Of a DNA stretch of 52,648 bases, positions 18,571 through 26,929 are shown piece after piece. The notes under the pieces are model-generated. The model was not told the origin of the DNA. It made no database searches and saw nothing but the letters and a program-made list of their open reading frames with translations. The translations under genes were made by a program, and so were the position numbers. This stretch comes from Actinomycetota bacterium (GTDB taxonomy: Bacteria; Actinomycetota; Acidimicrobiia; Acidimicrobiales; Ilumatobacteraceae), in the NCBI GenBank assembly GCA_016870865.1, contig VGAC01000011.1:1-52648 (forward strand), in the 5' to 3' direction. Every line of letters begins with the position of its first letter. Within the stretch, counting starts at the first letter, position 1.

Positions 18571-19668
18571 TCAGTTGTTCGTGACGGTGCCGGCAGCGAT
18601 GTGGAGTATGCGATCAGGGTGTGCGGTGGTGGGAAGACCCGAGGCCGAGGTGATGATCACCTGGCCCTTGGGCATGTGCGTGAGGAGAGCCGTCGCGCGG
18701 TCGGGGTCGAGCTCGGACAGCACGTCGTCGAGCACGAGCACGGGAGGTGAACCCATCGTGTCGGTGACAAGGCGGTGTGTGGCCAGGCGCAGGGCCAAGG
18801 CGAGGGTGCGCTGTTCGCCCTGCGAGGCGTGGGTGCGCGCCGGGAGGCCGTTGACCGACATTTCCAGGTCGTCGCGGTGCGGGCCCGTGGTTGTCAGGCC
18901 GCGACGCAGGTCCTCGGCGCGGGAGGCGGCAAGCGCGCGGGCCAGGCCAATACGACGCCACTCGGGCTCATAGACAAAGTCAATCGGCGTCACCTGGGTG
19001 GCGAGGTCCTCGTAGGCACGAGTGACCATCGGCTGCAACTGCGCCACGAGGTGCGCGCGGGCGTCGCCCCATTGGCCCCCGACTTCGGCGAGTTTTTCGT
19101 CCCACACGTCGAGAGTGAGGGTTTCGTCGCCCGACAAGGCCGACGGGTTGGTCTTCCAGCCGATTTGTTTGAGGAATGCGTTGCGTTGACGAACGATGCG
19201 GTCCACCTCGCGGCGCATGGTGTCGTTGCGCGCTGCGACGGCAACGAGGGCGTCGTCGAGGAACCTGCGCCGCTCACCAGGCCCACCTTGAATGAGTGCG
19301 AGATCCCCCGGTGAAAACACGGTGGTGCGCATGACTCCCAAAAGGTCTCGTGCGCGCACGAGACGTTGCTTGTTCACCTGCACGCGGTTGCGGCCGGTGC
19401 GGGTCAGCTCGGCCTCGATCAACACTTCCCTACCGTCGGGATGACGTACCTGCGCACGCACGATCGCAGTGTCCTCACCGTTGCGAATCAGCACGTCGAC
19501 GGGGACACCCCGGAAACTTTCGAGTGTCGCAAGGAACGTGAGCGCCTCGGCGAGATTGGTCTTGCCTTGGCCGTTCGCGCCGATCAGGGCCGTGGTGCCG
19601 GGCGTGAAATGAACCTCGGCAGCGGCATAGTTGCGGAAATTGGTGAGCTCGAGATGCTCGACGATCAT
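18571..19668 (-). CDS. recF: DNA replication and repair protein RecF
   Basis: 365 residues, an SMC-like ABC ATPase that helps load RecA at gaps. Walker A is GANGQGKT at residues 30-37, the ABC signature is SQGEQRTLALALRLA, and Walker B is VLVLDDVLSELD. The early segment LELTNFRNY is the RecF hallmark. The gene is 13 bp downstream of dnaN in the standard dnaA-dnaN-recF-dciA order. Confidence 0.97.
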   Translation of the reverse strand: MIVEHLELTNFRNYAAAEVHFTPGTTALIGANGQGKTNLAEALTFLATLESFRGVPVDVLIRNGEDTAIVRAQVRHPDGREVLIEAELTRTGRNRVQVNKQRLVRARDLLGVMRTTVFSPGDLALIQGGPGERRRFLDDALVAVAARNDTMRREVDRIVRQRNAFLKQIGWKTNPSALSGDETLTLDVWDEKLAEVGGQWGDARAHLVAQLQPMVTRAYEDLATQVTPIDFVYEPEWRRIGLARALAASRAEDLRRGLTTTGPHRDDLEMSVNGLPARTHASQGEQRTLALALRLATHRLVTDTMGSPPVLVLDDVLSELDPDRATALLTHMPKGQVIITSASGLPTTAHPDRILHIAAGTVTNN

Positions 19669-19681
19669 CTCGTACCGTGCG

Positions 19682-20776
19682 TCAGATGCGCTGGGGCATC
19701 AGCAGGTAGAGGTACTCACTGTCCGTATCGCCCGACGCGGTGATGACCGCAGGTCGCGCCGGGTCGATCGTCTTGATGATCACATCGTCGGTCGGAATCG
19801 CGTCGATACCTGCGGCGAGGTAATCGGAGTTGAAAGCGATCGTGATGTCTGTGCCGCTGTAGACGCCATCGAGGTCCTCTTCGAATTCATCGTTGTCTTT
19901 CGTGCCGGCCGTCAGCTTCAGGCCGTTGCCGGTCATCGCCAGACGCACGGGACCCTGGTCCTTGGCGAGAATGCGTGCGCGGCGCAATGCGTCGAGTAGC
20001 GCATCGCGGCCCGTCGTGATCGCGTTCGGGTAGGTCCCGCTGAGCAGGTTCTTGTAGTTGGGGTACTCATTGGTGAGGATGCGCGTGGTCAGCTTGGTAC
20101 CACCGACGTCGAAGGTGACGGAGTTGTCATCGAGGCTGATCGCGGCCTCGGTGGCGCCCGACAAAAGGCGCTGTACCTCGCTGAGCGCCCGACTGGGGAT
20201 CAGTACCTTGGTTGAGGCGGCAATCACGATCGATGTGACGTCACGCACCGCGAGACGGTACGAGTCGGTGGCGACGAGGCGCAGGCTGCCCTCCTCGCCG
20301 GTCAACAACACACCGGTGAGTGCAATGCGCATCTGGTCCCCGCTGGCTGCCCGCACGACCTGTCGCAACGCTTCCCCAAATTCGCCTGCCGGGACGCTAA
20401 ATGGTGCACCCGCAGAGGGGGTGACGTTCGGGAAGTCCAGAGCGTTGTACGTGGGAACGGTGAATTGCGAGCGGCCGCTTTTCACTGCGAGTGACTCGGC
20501 TGTCGCCTCGAGGGTGATCTTTCCCTCGGGAAGGGAACGCACGATGTCGTTGAGCAACTTCGCGCTGATGAGGCTGACACCGTCACGGTCGCCGCCGACT
20601 GGGAGCGTGGCCTGCAGGGTCATGTCGTTGTCGGTCGACGTGAGATGCAGCACATCACCCTTGACCTGTAGTCGCACACCCGACAGCGCCGGCAGTGCAC
20701 CCACGCGACCCGAAGCGATGCGTGAGGCGAGTCCGAGTGCTTCGGCCAGTTGTTCACGTTCAGAGCGAAATTTCAC
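19682..20776 (-). CDS. dnaN: DNA polymerase III beta sliding clamp
   Basis: 364 residues, the ring-forming processivity factor with three clamp domains. Typical segments include LPALSGVRL, PEGKITLEATAESLAVKSGRSQF, LVATDSYRLAVRD and the C-terminal YLLMPQRI. I use the GTG at 20776 (KFRSEREQLAEAL follows), which has an AGGA ribosome site six bases upstream. A longer reading to 21031 would translate the DnaA-box-rich spacer and is rejected. Read away from oriC on the leading strand. Confidence 0.97.
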   Translation of the reverse strand: MKFRSEREQLAEALGLASRIASGRVGALPALSGVRLQVKGDVLHLTSTDNDMTLQATLPVGGDRDGVSLISAKLLNDIVRSLPEGKITLEATAESLAVKSGRSQFTVPTYNALDFPNVTPSAGAPFSVPAGEFGEALRQVVRAASGDQMRIALTGVLLTGEEGSLRLVATDSYRLAVRDVTSIVIAASTKVLIPSRALSEVQRLLSGATEAAISLDDNSVTFDVGGTKLTTRILTNEYPNYKNLLSGTYPNAITTGRDALLDALRRARILAKDQGPVRLAMTGNGLKLTAGTKDNDEFEEDLDGVYSGTDITIAFNSDYLAAGIDAIPTDDVIIKTIDPARPAVITASGDTDSEYLYLLMPQRI

Positions 20777-21061
20777 GGGTGTCCTGCCTTGTGTGCGGCC
20801 CGGCGCATTGCCTTGGTCGGATGGGTGATAAATCGATAATGCCTGTAATAAGGCCTGTGAATTGTGGATGAACCGCCTCGGCGCCAATACCGGCGCGGAA
20901 AGAGGCCAGCGCACGTTGTCCCCACTTTTCCACATCTGCGGGCGAACACATGATTGCCCCGGTGGACAACCCCGGGCTTGTGCCCACCGCTGCGCAGGTT
21001 GTACCAGCGGTGGGGAACATGTTGTCCCCAACGGAAACGAGACGCACAGCGTTCATTACCA
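20777..21061. other. dnaA-dnaN intergenic region with divergent DnaA-box-like sites
   Basis: A 285-bp gap with no gene. It holds TTGTCCCCA at 20916-20924, TTTTCCACA at 20926-20934, TTGTCCACC (minus strand) at 20961-20969, TGTTCCCCA (minus) at 21011-21019 and TTGTCCCCA at 21022-21030. The last two face each other. These are one to three mismatches from the actinobacterial box TTGTCCACA. In Streptomyces and mycobacteria the dnaA-dnaN spacer is the functional oriC, so this may be the origin or an accessory DnaA-binding part. Confidence 0.6.
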
Positions 21062-22462
21062 TCAACCCTTCTTCGACCGACGGATGAGTTCGGTGACCTG
21101 GTCATAGACCTGTTTGCGCTCGGCCATCAGGCGCTGCACCTTCTCCACGGCGTGAATGACCGTGGTGTGATCACGGCCCCCAAAGAGCCGGGCCAGCGAC
21201 GGGTAGCTGAGCTCGGTTTGCTCACGCATCACGTACATCGCGACCTGTCGGGCCATGACGAGCGGTCGCTGTCTGCTCTTGCCGCGCAGGGCATCGACGC
21301 TGTAGCCGAGGTACGAGGCGATGTCCTGGAGCATTTCGGTATCGGTCTTTTGTCGTGACATCGACTCGGCGAGGAGATCACCCAACAGTTCCTGGGCGGT
21401 AGTGACCGTCATCTGGATGCGGTTGAGGGCCGCATAGGCGGTGACGCGGATGAGGGCACCTTCGAGCTCACGAATGTTCGAGGTGATGTTCGCTGCGACG
21501 AACTCGAGTACGTCGTCGGGTACCTTCGAGCCATTGCGTTCGGCATAATTGCGCAGGATCGCGAGCCGCGTTTCGAGATCCGGGGGCTGGATGTCGGTGA
21601 TCAGGCCCCAGCGGAACCGGCCCCGCAGGCGGTCTTCCAACGTCGGAATCGCGTCGGGCACACGGTCGGAGGAAATGACGATCTGCTTGTTCGCACCGTG
21701 CAAAGAGTTGAACGTGTGAAAGAACTCTTCCTGCAGACCCTCCTTGCCTTCCATGAATTGGATGTCGTCGATCAGCAGCACGTCCACCTCGCGGTAGCGA
21801 CGCTTGAATGCAGTGGTCGTGTTGGTGCGGATCGCGTCGACGTATTCATTCATGAAGGTTTCCGTCGAGACGTAACGCACCTCATAGTGGGCGTAGTTCT
21901 GTTGCACATATTCACCGATGGCGTGCAACAAGTGCGTCTTGCCAAGACCCGCGGATCCGTAAATGAAAAGCGGGTTGTAGGAACGGGCCGGTGTCTCGGC
22001 CACGCGGTGTGCGGCGGCCAGCGCGAACTGGTTCGACGCACCTTTCACGAACGTGTCAAAGGTGTAGCGCGGGTTCAAGCCGGTTGCCTGGCCACGGGTT
22101 TCGGTTTTCATTGCGACGCCACTCGGGGCATCGGGTGATGATGTGCTTGAGGTCAGTCGAGCAAGTTCGGCGTCGAAATCGATGTCGGGAAGGTCGATGT
22201 CAATTTCGTTGTCGATCGGAGCAATGTCGACATGCAACTGGCGTTCGCTCTCGTCGATCTCGGCGAGCGCGTCGAGCACGAGTTGTAGATAGCGCGTGAG
22301 AATGCGTTCGCGAACGTGGCCGTTGGGCACTTGTAGGTGCAGCATCGTGTCGTTCGAGGCGAGCGCAGTCACGTCCTGAAAGGTCGACAGCCACACCGCC
22401 TCAGACACCTGAGCCCGCAAAAGTGTGGACACGGCCGTCCACACGGTTTCGTGTTCTGCCAT
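21062..22462 (-). CDS. dnaA: Chromosomal replication initiator DnaA
   Basis: 466 residues. Domain I (about 1-80) binds DnaB and other partners, and domain II is a short acidic linker (DNEIDIDLPDIDFDAE). Domain III is the AAA+ ATPase with Walker A GSAGLGKT (169-176), Walker B LLIDDIQF and sensor/arginine-finger region LRGRFRWGL. Domain IV recognises DnaA boxes (LSYPSLARLFGGRDHTTVIHAVEKV). I choose ATG 22462 because an AGGGGG ribosome site lies eight bases upstream; the GTG at 22471 would leave no spacing. Boxes on both sides imply autoregulation. Confidence 0.98.
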   Translation of the reverse strand: MAEHETVWTAVSTLLRAQVSEAVWLSTFQDVTALASNDTMLHLQVPNGHVRERILTRYLQLVLDALAEIDESERQLHVDIAPIDNEIDIDLPDIDFDAELARLTSSTSSPDAPSGVAMKTETRGQATGLNPRYTFDTFVKGASNQFALAAAHRVAETPARSYNPLFIYGSAGLGKTHLLHAIGEYVQQNYAHYEVRYVSTETFMNEYVDAIRTNTTTAFKRRYREVDVLLIDDIQFMEGKEGLQEEFFHTFNSLHGANKQIVISSDRVPDAIPTLEDRLRGRFRWGLITDIQPPDLETRLAILRNYAERNGSKVPDDVLEFVAANITSNIRELEGALIRVTAYAALNRIQMTVTTAQELLGDLLAESMSRQKTDTEMLQDIASYLGYSVDALRGKSRQRPLVMARQVAMYVMREQTELSYPSLARLFGGRDHTTVIHAVEKVQRLMAERKQVYDQVTELIRRSKKG

Positions 22463-22799
22463 TTCCGGCACCCCCTTTCATTGTTCACTTTGAAGCACGC
22501 TTTTTAACTTTTATTCCAAATTGCAGTGCTGTATCTCCAGTTGTTATCCACATAGTTATCCACAGGGTGTGGAAGGCACTCCGAGGTCTCGAAATCCCTC
22601 CAAAACCTTTGTATTACAAGGCGGAGCGAGGACTGTAGCAGATTATCCACAGGCCGAAAAACTGACCGACACCAGAATCACCCACGGCGTGCAGATCGGA
22701 TAAATCCCCTCTAGTCTTTGCCCGTCGGTTGACGTTTTTCTGGTCGCCTCGCTCTTTCGCCCCGGCCACCGACATCACATCTGTCTCGAAGGATTCCCC
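22463..22799. other. oriC: Probable oriC between dnaA and rpmH
   Basis: A 337-bp gap without genes. It contains three perfect TTATCCACA DnaA boxes on the plus strand, at 22544-22552, 22556-22564 and 22643-22651; the first two start 12 bp apart. A minus-strand near-box TTCCACACC overlaps 22567-22575. An AT-rich stretch at about 22500-22523 beside the box pair is a good candidate unwinding element. The flanking genes dnaA and rpmH are divergent. It must also hold both their promoters; TTGACG at 22729-22734 is a possible -35 for rpmH. Confidence 0.75.
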
Positions 22800-22934
22800 A
22801 TGAAGCGCACGTTCCAGCCCAACAATCGCCGCCGCGCCAAAAAGCACGGCTTCCGCGCCCGTATGAAGACCCGCGCCGGCCGCGCCGTCTTGAAGTCCCG
22901 CCGGGACAAGGGCCGCTACCGCCTGTCCGCTTGA
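22800..22934 (+). CDS. rpmH: 50S ribosomal protein L34
   Basis: 44 residues beginning [18 protein letters not shown], the L34 signature, and ending [10 protein letters not shown]. Highly basic, as expected for this small 23S rRNA-binding protein. The ATG at 22800 follows the GGATT ribosome site. Its TGA stop overlaps the TTG start of rnpA (TTGA), so the two are translationally coupled. Confidence 0.98.
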   Translation: MKRTFQPNNRRRAKKHGFRARMKTRAGRAVLKSRRDKGRYRLSA

Positions 22935-23284
22935 TCGGCCGTATTCACGAACGCAGCGTTTTCGCCCGCCTGAGGCGCGAGGGCTCGTTCTGTCGGTCCG
23001 GTCCCCTGTGGTGCTCCGTGCTCGTCGACCCAACCCTGACCCGTCCCCATGTGGCCTATGCCCTTGGTCGACCCCTCGGCTCGGCCGTGTCGCGCAACCG
23101 CCTGCGCCGTCGCCTGCGTGAAATCCTGGCCTCTCACGAATCATCCATGACACCTGGCTGGTACCTCTTTGGGGCCGACGCCCCCGCTTTGAGCATGAGC
23201 TTTGCCCAGTTGTCGGACGCAGTGCCCGCACTTGCGGTCCGCGCCTCGTCGCGCAACCTCACCCGACGGGACGGTGCCCGATGA
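22931..23284 (+). CDS. rnpA: Ribonuclease P protein component
   Basis: 117 residues. It is the protein cofactor of RNase P, which trims the 5' ends of tRNA precursors. The RNR motif is present as [14 protein letters not shown] (about 55-68), preceded by the hydrophobic strand PHVAYALGR. The start is a rare TTG whose last bases form the rpmH stop; the next ATG is far downstream of the conserved N-terminus. Its stop overlaps the yidD ATG (ATGA). Confidence 0.96.
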   Translation: MIGRIHERSVFARLRREGSFCRSGPLWCSVLVDPTLTRPHVAYALGRPLGSAVSRNRLRRRLREILASHESSMTPGWYLFGADAPALSMSFAQLSDAVPALAVRASSRNLTRRDGAR

Positions 23285-23559
23285 GTCGCACTGCAGGCGA
23301 TGTCAGAGGGTCCCATCGGACATTCAACGATCGTTGCCTGTGCGCCATCGAGTGGTATCAGAAAGCCTTCGCCTACAAGCCGTCGCCCTGTCGGTTTTCG
23401 CCGTCGTGCTCGAACTACGCCCATGAGGCGTTCGCCAAGCATGGCACCGCACGCGGATTTCGCCTGACCCTGCGCCGCCTCTCGCGCTGCCGTCCCTTCG
23501 GGCCCTCGGGTTGGGACCCGGTGCCCGAACCCACCGATGTTTCCCCGCGGAGAAAGTAG
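23281..23559 (+). CDS. yidD: Membrane protein insertion efficiency factor YidD
   Basis: 92 residues. It is a small membrane-associated protein that assists YidC-dependent insertion. The family signature YQKAFAYKPSPCRFSPSCSNYAHEAFAKHG (about 26-55) is present with its cysteines, followed by RLSRCRPFGPSGWDPVP. The N-terminus is about ten residues longer than usual. ATG overlaps the rnpA stop; yidC starts five bases after the yidD stop. Confidence 0.95.
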   Translation: MSRTAGDVRGSHRTFNDRCLCAIEWYQKAFAYKPSPCRFSPSCSNYAHEAFAKHGTARGFRLTLRRLSRCRPFGPSGWDPVPEPTDVSPRRK

Positions 23560-23564
23560 GAACC

Positions 23565-24521
23565 GTGTTCCAAGCAGCAGCCTGGCTGGTAAGCCAGTTT
23601 TACGGTCTCGTCAACAGTTACGCCGGCGCGATCGCGCTCGTGGCTGTCACGATCATGGTGATTCTCACCCCGCTGACGCTCAAGAGCACGAAGGGCATGC
23701 TCGAGATGCAGCGTCTGCAACCCGAGATGAAGCGTCTGCAGCAGGCCCACCGCAATGACCGCCAAAAACTCAACGAAGAGATGATGAAGCTCTACCAAGA
23801 GCACAAGGTCAACCCGCTCTCCTCATGCCTGCCGTTGCTGGCGCAGATGCCGGTGTTCATCATCATGTTCCGCGTCCTGATTGGTCTCACCCGCATCAAG
23901 GACGGGACGTTCAACCCCGGCTACATCTCGAAAACCTCCGACTTGTATCTGTCCCTCGACAACCGCAACGAAATGCTCTCGCTTGGTTTGGACCTGGCCA
24001 AGACGCCCGCCAACGTCATGGGGGAAGATTTTCTGCGCGGCGTCCCCTACGCGCTGCTCGTGGTTGCCCTGGCGGGTCTGTATTTCGTGCAGCAGCGCAT
24101 GATCGCCTCGCGCACCGTCTCCCCGACGATGTCGCCCGTGCAGGCAAAAATCATGCAGTACCTGCCGGTCGCCTTTGCGGTGTTCCAGGTGTTCTTGCCG
24201 ACGGGGCTCGTTGTGTACTACGCAACGCAGGCGATCATTCGCATCGTCCAGCAGTGGTACATCACACGCCGTTTCTACGGCAACGACAATGCCATCGGCC
24301 GCCAGGCGATGGCGGCCAGTGAGACTGCGCGCCAAATGGCAAAAGAGGACAAAGCCAACAAAGGCAAGCCGGACAAGGGTTCGACCAAAAAGGACGAGAC
24401 AGCAAGGGATTCTGCTCCTCCGATTCAAAGCCGCCGTGTCACACCGCCGAAGAATCGGCCGACACCATCGGGCAACCGCCCCGGCCGCCCCGTGCCGCCA
24501 TCGAAGCGACCGAAGAAGTAA
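23565..24521 (+). CDS. yidC: Membrane protein insertase YidC/Oxa1
   Basis: 318 residues. It inserts proteins into the cytoplasmic membrane, alone or with SecYEG. Five helices are visible: about 20-37, 90-110, 165-185, 205-225 and one more hydrophobic segment near 225-240. The loop PLTLKSTKGMLEMQRLQPEMK aligns without gaps to E. coli YidC. At the position of the conserved groove arginine (E. coli R366) there is methionine 31, so the family hallmark residue is missing. The tail (about 262-318) is basic and proline-rich. GTG at 23565 has AGG five bases upstream. Confidence 0.95.
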   Translation: MFQAAAWLVSQFYGLVNSYAGAIALVAVTIMVILTPLTLKSTKGMLEMQRLQPEMKRLQQAHRNDRQKLNEEMMKLYQEHKVNPLSSCLPLLAQMPVFIIMFRVLIGLTRIKDGTFNPGYISKTSDLYLSLDNRNEMLSLGLDLAKTPANVMGEDFLRGVPYALLVVALAGLYFVQQRMIASRTVSPTMSPVQAKIMQYLPVAFAVFQVFLPTGLVVYYATQAIIRIVQQWYITRRFYGNDNAIGRQAMAASETARQMAKEDKANKGKPDKGSTKKDETARDSAPPIQSRRVTPPKNRPTPSGNRPGRPVPPSKRPKK

Positions 24522-24564
24522 TCGTTCAATCAATTAATCCCCTCGACAAGTAAGGACACGAACC

Positions 24565-25401
24565 ATGGAATGGGTTGAAACAACCGATCGCACGATCGAA
24601 GAAGCCAAGAACGCCGCCCTCGAGATGCTCGGCGTGGATGTTGAGGACGCCGAGTTCGAAATCATCGAAGAGCCCAAGCCCGGTCTGTTCGGTCGCACCC
24701 GCGGCGAGGCCCGCGTGCGCGCCCGCGTGCGCCCGACCCAGGTGCGCCCGAAGACCGAGCGCCGCGACCGCCGCCGCGAAGGTGGACGCGAGAACGATCG
24801 CAGTGAAGGCAACCGCAATGGTGGCCAGAAGCGCAATGGCGGCCGTGCGCAGGGTGGTGGCGAACGCAAGCCCCGGCCCGAGCGCGAAACCCGTCCCCCC
24901 CGTGAACCCCGCGAAGAGCGCCCCAAGGGCGACCCGGTCGACCCCGCTGTCGTCGGGGCCCAGGCTGTCAGTTTCCTCGAGGGTGTAACCGCGGCCTTTG
25001 GCCTGTCGGGCGAGGTCGTGTTGGTGCGCGGGGATGGAGAGCTGGAAGTTCAGGTGAACGGTGAGGATCTGGGCCTGTTGGTGGGTCCGAAAGGCAACAC
25101 TCTGCTCGCCCTCCAAGACCTGACCCGCGTTGTTGCCCAGCACCGCCTCGGCGACCACGATGCGCGGCTGCGCATCGACGTGGCCGGCTACCGCGAGCGC
25201 CGTCGCGATGCCCTGCGTCGCTTTGCATTGAAGGTCGCCAGCGATGTCGTGGAGAGCGGCAAGCCCCGCGTGCTCGAACCGATGGCCTCGGCAGATCGCA
25301 AGGTTGTCCACGACTCTCTGGCCGAAATCGACGGCGTCACCACCCGCTCGCGCGGTGAAGACCCCTATCGCCAGATCGTGGTCGAGCCCGTTGCGGACTG
25401 A
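24565..25401 (+). CDS. jag: Jag/KhpB-type RNA-binding protein
   Basis: 278 residues. The Jag-N domain is at 3-50 (TIEEAKNAALEMLGVDVEDAE), followed by a long arginine/glycine-rich linker (51-123). A KH domain carries GPKG at 174-177, and an R3H domain has R245-x3-H249 and ends near residue 270. KhpB/EloR homologues bind small RNAs and regulate cell elongation in Gram-positives. Its place directly after yidC is conserved. The linker is unusually rich in R and G, likely disordered and RNA-binding. Confidence 0.94.
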   Translation: MEWVETTDRTIEEAKNAALEMLGVDVEDAEFEIIEEPKPGLFGRTRGEARVRARVRPTQVRPKTERRDRRREGGRENDRSEGNRNGGQKRNGGRAQGGGERKPRPERETRPPREPREERPKGDPVDPAVVGAQAVSFLEGVTAAFGLSGEVVLVRGDGELEVQVNGEDLGLLVGPKGNTLLALQDLTRVVAQHRLGDHDARLRIDVAGYRERRRDALRRFALKVASDVVESGKPRVLEPMASADRKVVHDSLAEIDGVTTRSRGEDPYRQIVVEPVAD

Positions 25402-25404
25402 TCC

Positions 25405-25944
25405 ATGCCGCGCTCGGTCCACGACGTCCTCGTCGAAGCCCAGCGCATAGGAGCCTTGGGGCCTCGCCCAGTCGTCGCCGTCATCGCCCACGCCCAGGCA
25501 TTCGTCAGCGCATTACCGCCCGAGACCCGCCGCATTATCGACCTCGGGTCGGGGGCTGGGGTGCCGGGCCTCGTGGTGGCTGACGCATGTCGTGAGTCGT
25601 CCGTGGTCTTGGTCGACCGACGAGCCAAGCGCACCGATGCCCTGACCCTGGCTGTGGCCAGTCTCGGTTGGCGTGACCGCGTCAGCGTCATCTGCGGTGA
25701 CGTCGAGAGCCTGGTTCGCGACCCCCTCCACGCCGCCTCATACGATGCAGTGATCTCTCGCGGGTTCGGACCTCATGAAATGACGTTGCGCCTGTCGGCT
25801 GGACTGGTGCGTCCGGGCGGGGTGGTGGTGGTCAGTGAACCCCCCGAAGGAGAGCCGAACCGCTGGTCGGCCAACCTTGTGAAATCCCTCTCATTGACGG
25901 GCCCCGAACGTCTCGGCGCCGTGGCGAGATTCTGTCGGATTTGA
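25405..25944 (+). CDS. rsmG: 16S rRNA (guanine-N7) methyltransferase RsmG
   Basis: 179 residues, shorter than E. coli RsmG (about 207) because the N-terminal cap is reduced. It methylates G527 of 16S rRNA (E. coli numbering). The SAM motif is IIDLGSGAGVPGLVVA (about 44-59), and VVLVDRRAKRTDALTLAV and YDAVISRGFGPHEMTL are the further family blocks. ATG three bases after the jag stop; a parS-bearing spacer follows. Loss of this enzyme gives low-level streptomycin resistance in other bacteria. Confidence 0.92.
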   Translation: MPRSVHDVLVEAQRIGALGPRPVVAVIAHAQAFVSALPPETRRIIDLGSGAGVPGLVVADACRESSVVLVDRRAKRTDALTLAVASLGWRDRVSVICGDVESLVRDPLHAASYDAVISRGFGPHEMTLRLSAGLVRPGGVVVVSEPPEGEPNRWSANLVKSLSLTGPERLGAVARFCRI

Positions 25945-25983
25945 ACCGACAAAAAAAGCGGAGGGTCCGAGAACTTCTCTGTT

Positions 25984-25999
25984 TGTTCCACGTGGAACA
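25984..25999. promoter_or_regulatory. parS: parS site 1
   Basis: The 16-bp perfect palindrome TGTTCCACGTGGAACA, the ParB-binding centromere site. It differs from the classical TGTTTCACGTGAAACA by one symmetric base pair change on each side of the core. It lies in the rsmG-parA gap, about 3.4 kb from the putative oriC. Confidence 0.92.
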
Positions 26000-26060
26000 T
26001 CAAAACCAGCCGAAAACTGGACATTTTCGACGAAAATAGGCCAAAGTGGTCCTCAAACGA

Positions 26061-26076
26061 TGTTCCACGTGGAACA
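26061..26076. promoter_or_regulatory. parS: parS site 2
   Basis: A second identical TGTTCCACGTGGAACA palindrome, 77 bp from site 1 and 65 bp upstream of the parA ATG. The placement lets ParB both nucleate a partition complex and repress or modulate the parAB promoter. The same symmetric variation from the classical site is present, so the change is not a random mutation. Confidence 0.92.
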
Positions 26077-26140
26077 TTTCGCCGGCGAACACCATCTGAG
26101 CATCCTCCGCCTTTTCAGACCCGGTGGCTAGGGTTGGGGC

Positions 26141-26929
26141 ATGGACATCCCTCGAGGACCTCGCATTATTGCCGTCTCGAACAACAAGGGCGGCGTGGCC
26201 AAGACGACCAGCACGGTCAATCTGGGTGCCTGTTTTGCCGAGTTGGGATGCCGCACCCTCATTATCGACCTCGACCCCCAGGGCAATGCGTCGAGCTCGC
26301 TCGGCGTGGATACCCGGGACCTCGAGCACACTGTCTATGACGTCCTCATTCAAGAGACCCCCCTGGAAGACGCCATCGAGCCGACCGCAGTGAAGAATCT
26401 CTTCCTTGCACCCTCGAACATCAACCTGGCCGGGGCTGAGATCGAACTCGTGGCCTCCTTCGGCCGCGAAAGCCGCCTGCGGGCGGCCGTCGACCCCATC
26501 GCGGACCAGTGGGACTTCATTCTCATCGACTGTCCCCCGTCGGTGGGCCTGTTGACAGTCAATGCCCTCACGGCTGCATCAGAGGTTCTCACCCCCGTGC
26601 AAACCGAGTACATCCCACTTGAAGGCATCGACATCTTGTTGAAAAACCTGCACCTGATCCGCAAGAACCTGAACCCCTCCCTGCCCGACCCCACATTCCT
26701 GTGTGTGATGTACCAGCGCACGAACTTGGCCGACCAAGTGGTCGAAGAAATGAGGGCGAAGTTCGGCAAACGGGTTCTCCAGACGGTGATCCCACGCAAT
26801 GTTCGCCTCAGTGAAGCCCCGTCGTTTGGTCAGCCGATCACCACTTTTGATTCGTCGTCGACGGGGGCACAGGCCTACCGCAAAGCAGCAAAGGAGATCC
26901 TCAATGGCACGCAAAAGCGGACTGGGTAA
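26141..26929 (+). CDS. parA: Chromosome partitioning ATPase ParA (Soj)
   Basis: 262 residues. The deviant Walker A motif NKGGVAKTTS is at residues 15-24, with the signature DLDPQGNASSSLG and the Walker B region FILIDCPPSVG. ParA dimerises on ATP, binds DNA non-specifically and drives ParB-parS complexes apart. It follows the two parS sites and overlaps parB by 26 bp, forming the standard operon. Confidence 0.97.
   Translation: MDIPRGPRIIAVSNNKGGVAKTTSTVNLGACFAELGCRTLIIDLDPQGNASSSLGVDTRDLEHTVYDVLIQETPLEDAIEPTAVKNLFLAPSNINLAGAEIELVASFGRESRLRAAVDPIADQWDFILIDCPPSVGLLTVNALTAASEVLTPVQTEYIPLEGIDILLKNLHLIRKNLNPSLPDPTFLCVMYQRTNLADQVVEEMRAKFGKRVLQTVIPRNVRLSEAPSFGQPITTFDSSSTGAQAYRKAAKEILNGTQKRTG

Noticed and set aside
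19682-21031. N-terminally extended dnaN
   Set aside because: The extra 85 residues translate the DnaA-box spacer and are unlike any clamp; a good ribosome site precedes GTG 20776.
22463-22471. GTG at 22471 as the dnaA start
   Set aside because: The AGGGGG ribosome site would directly touch the GTG; ATG 22462 has the proper eight-base spacing.
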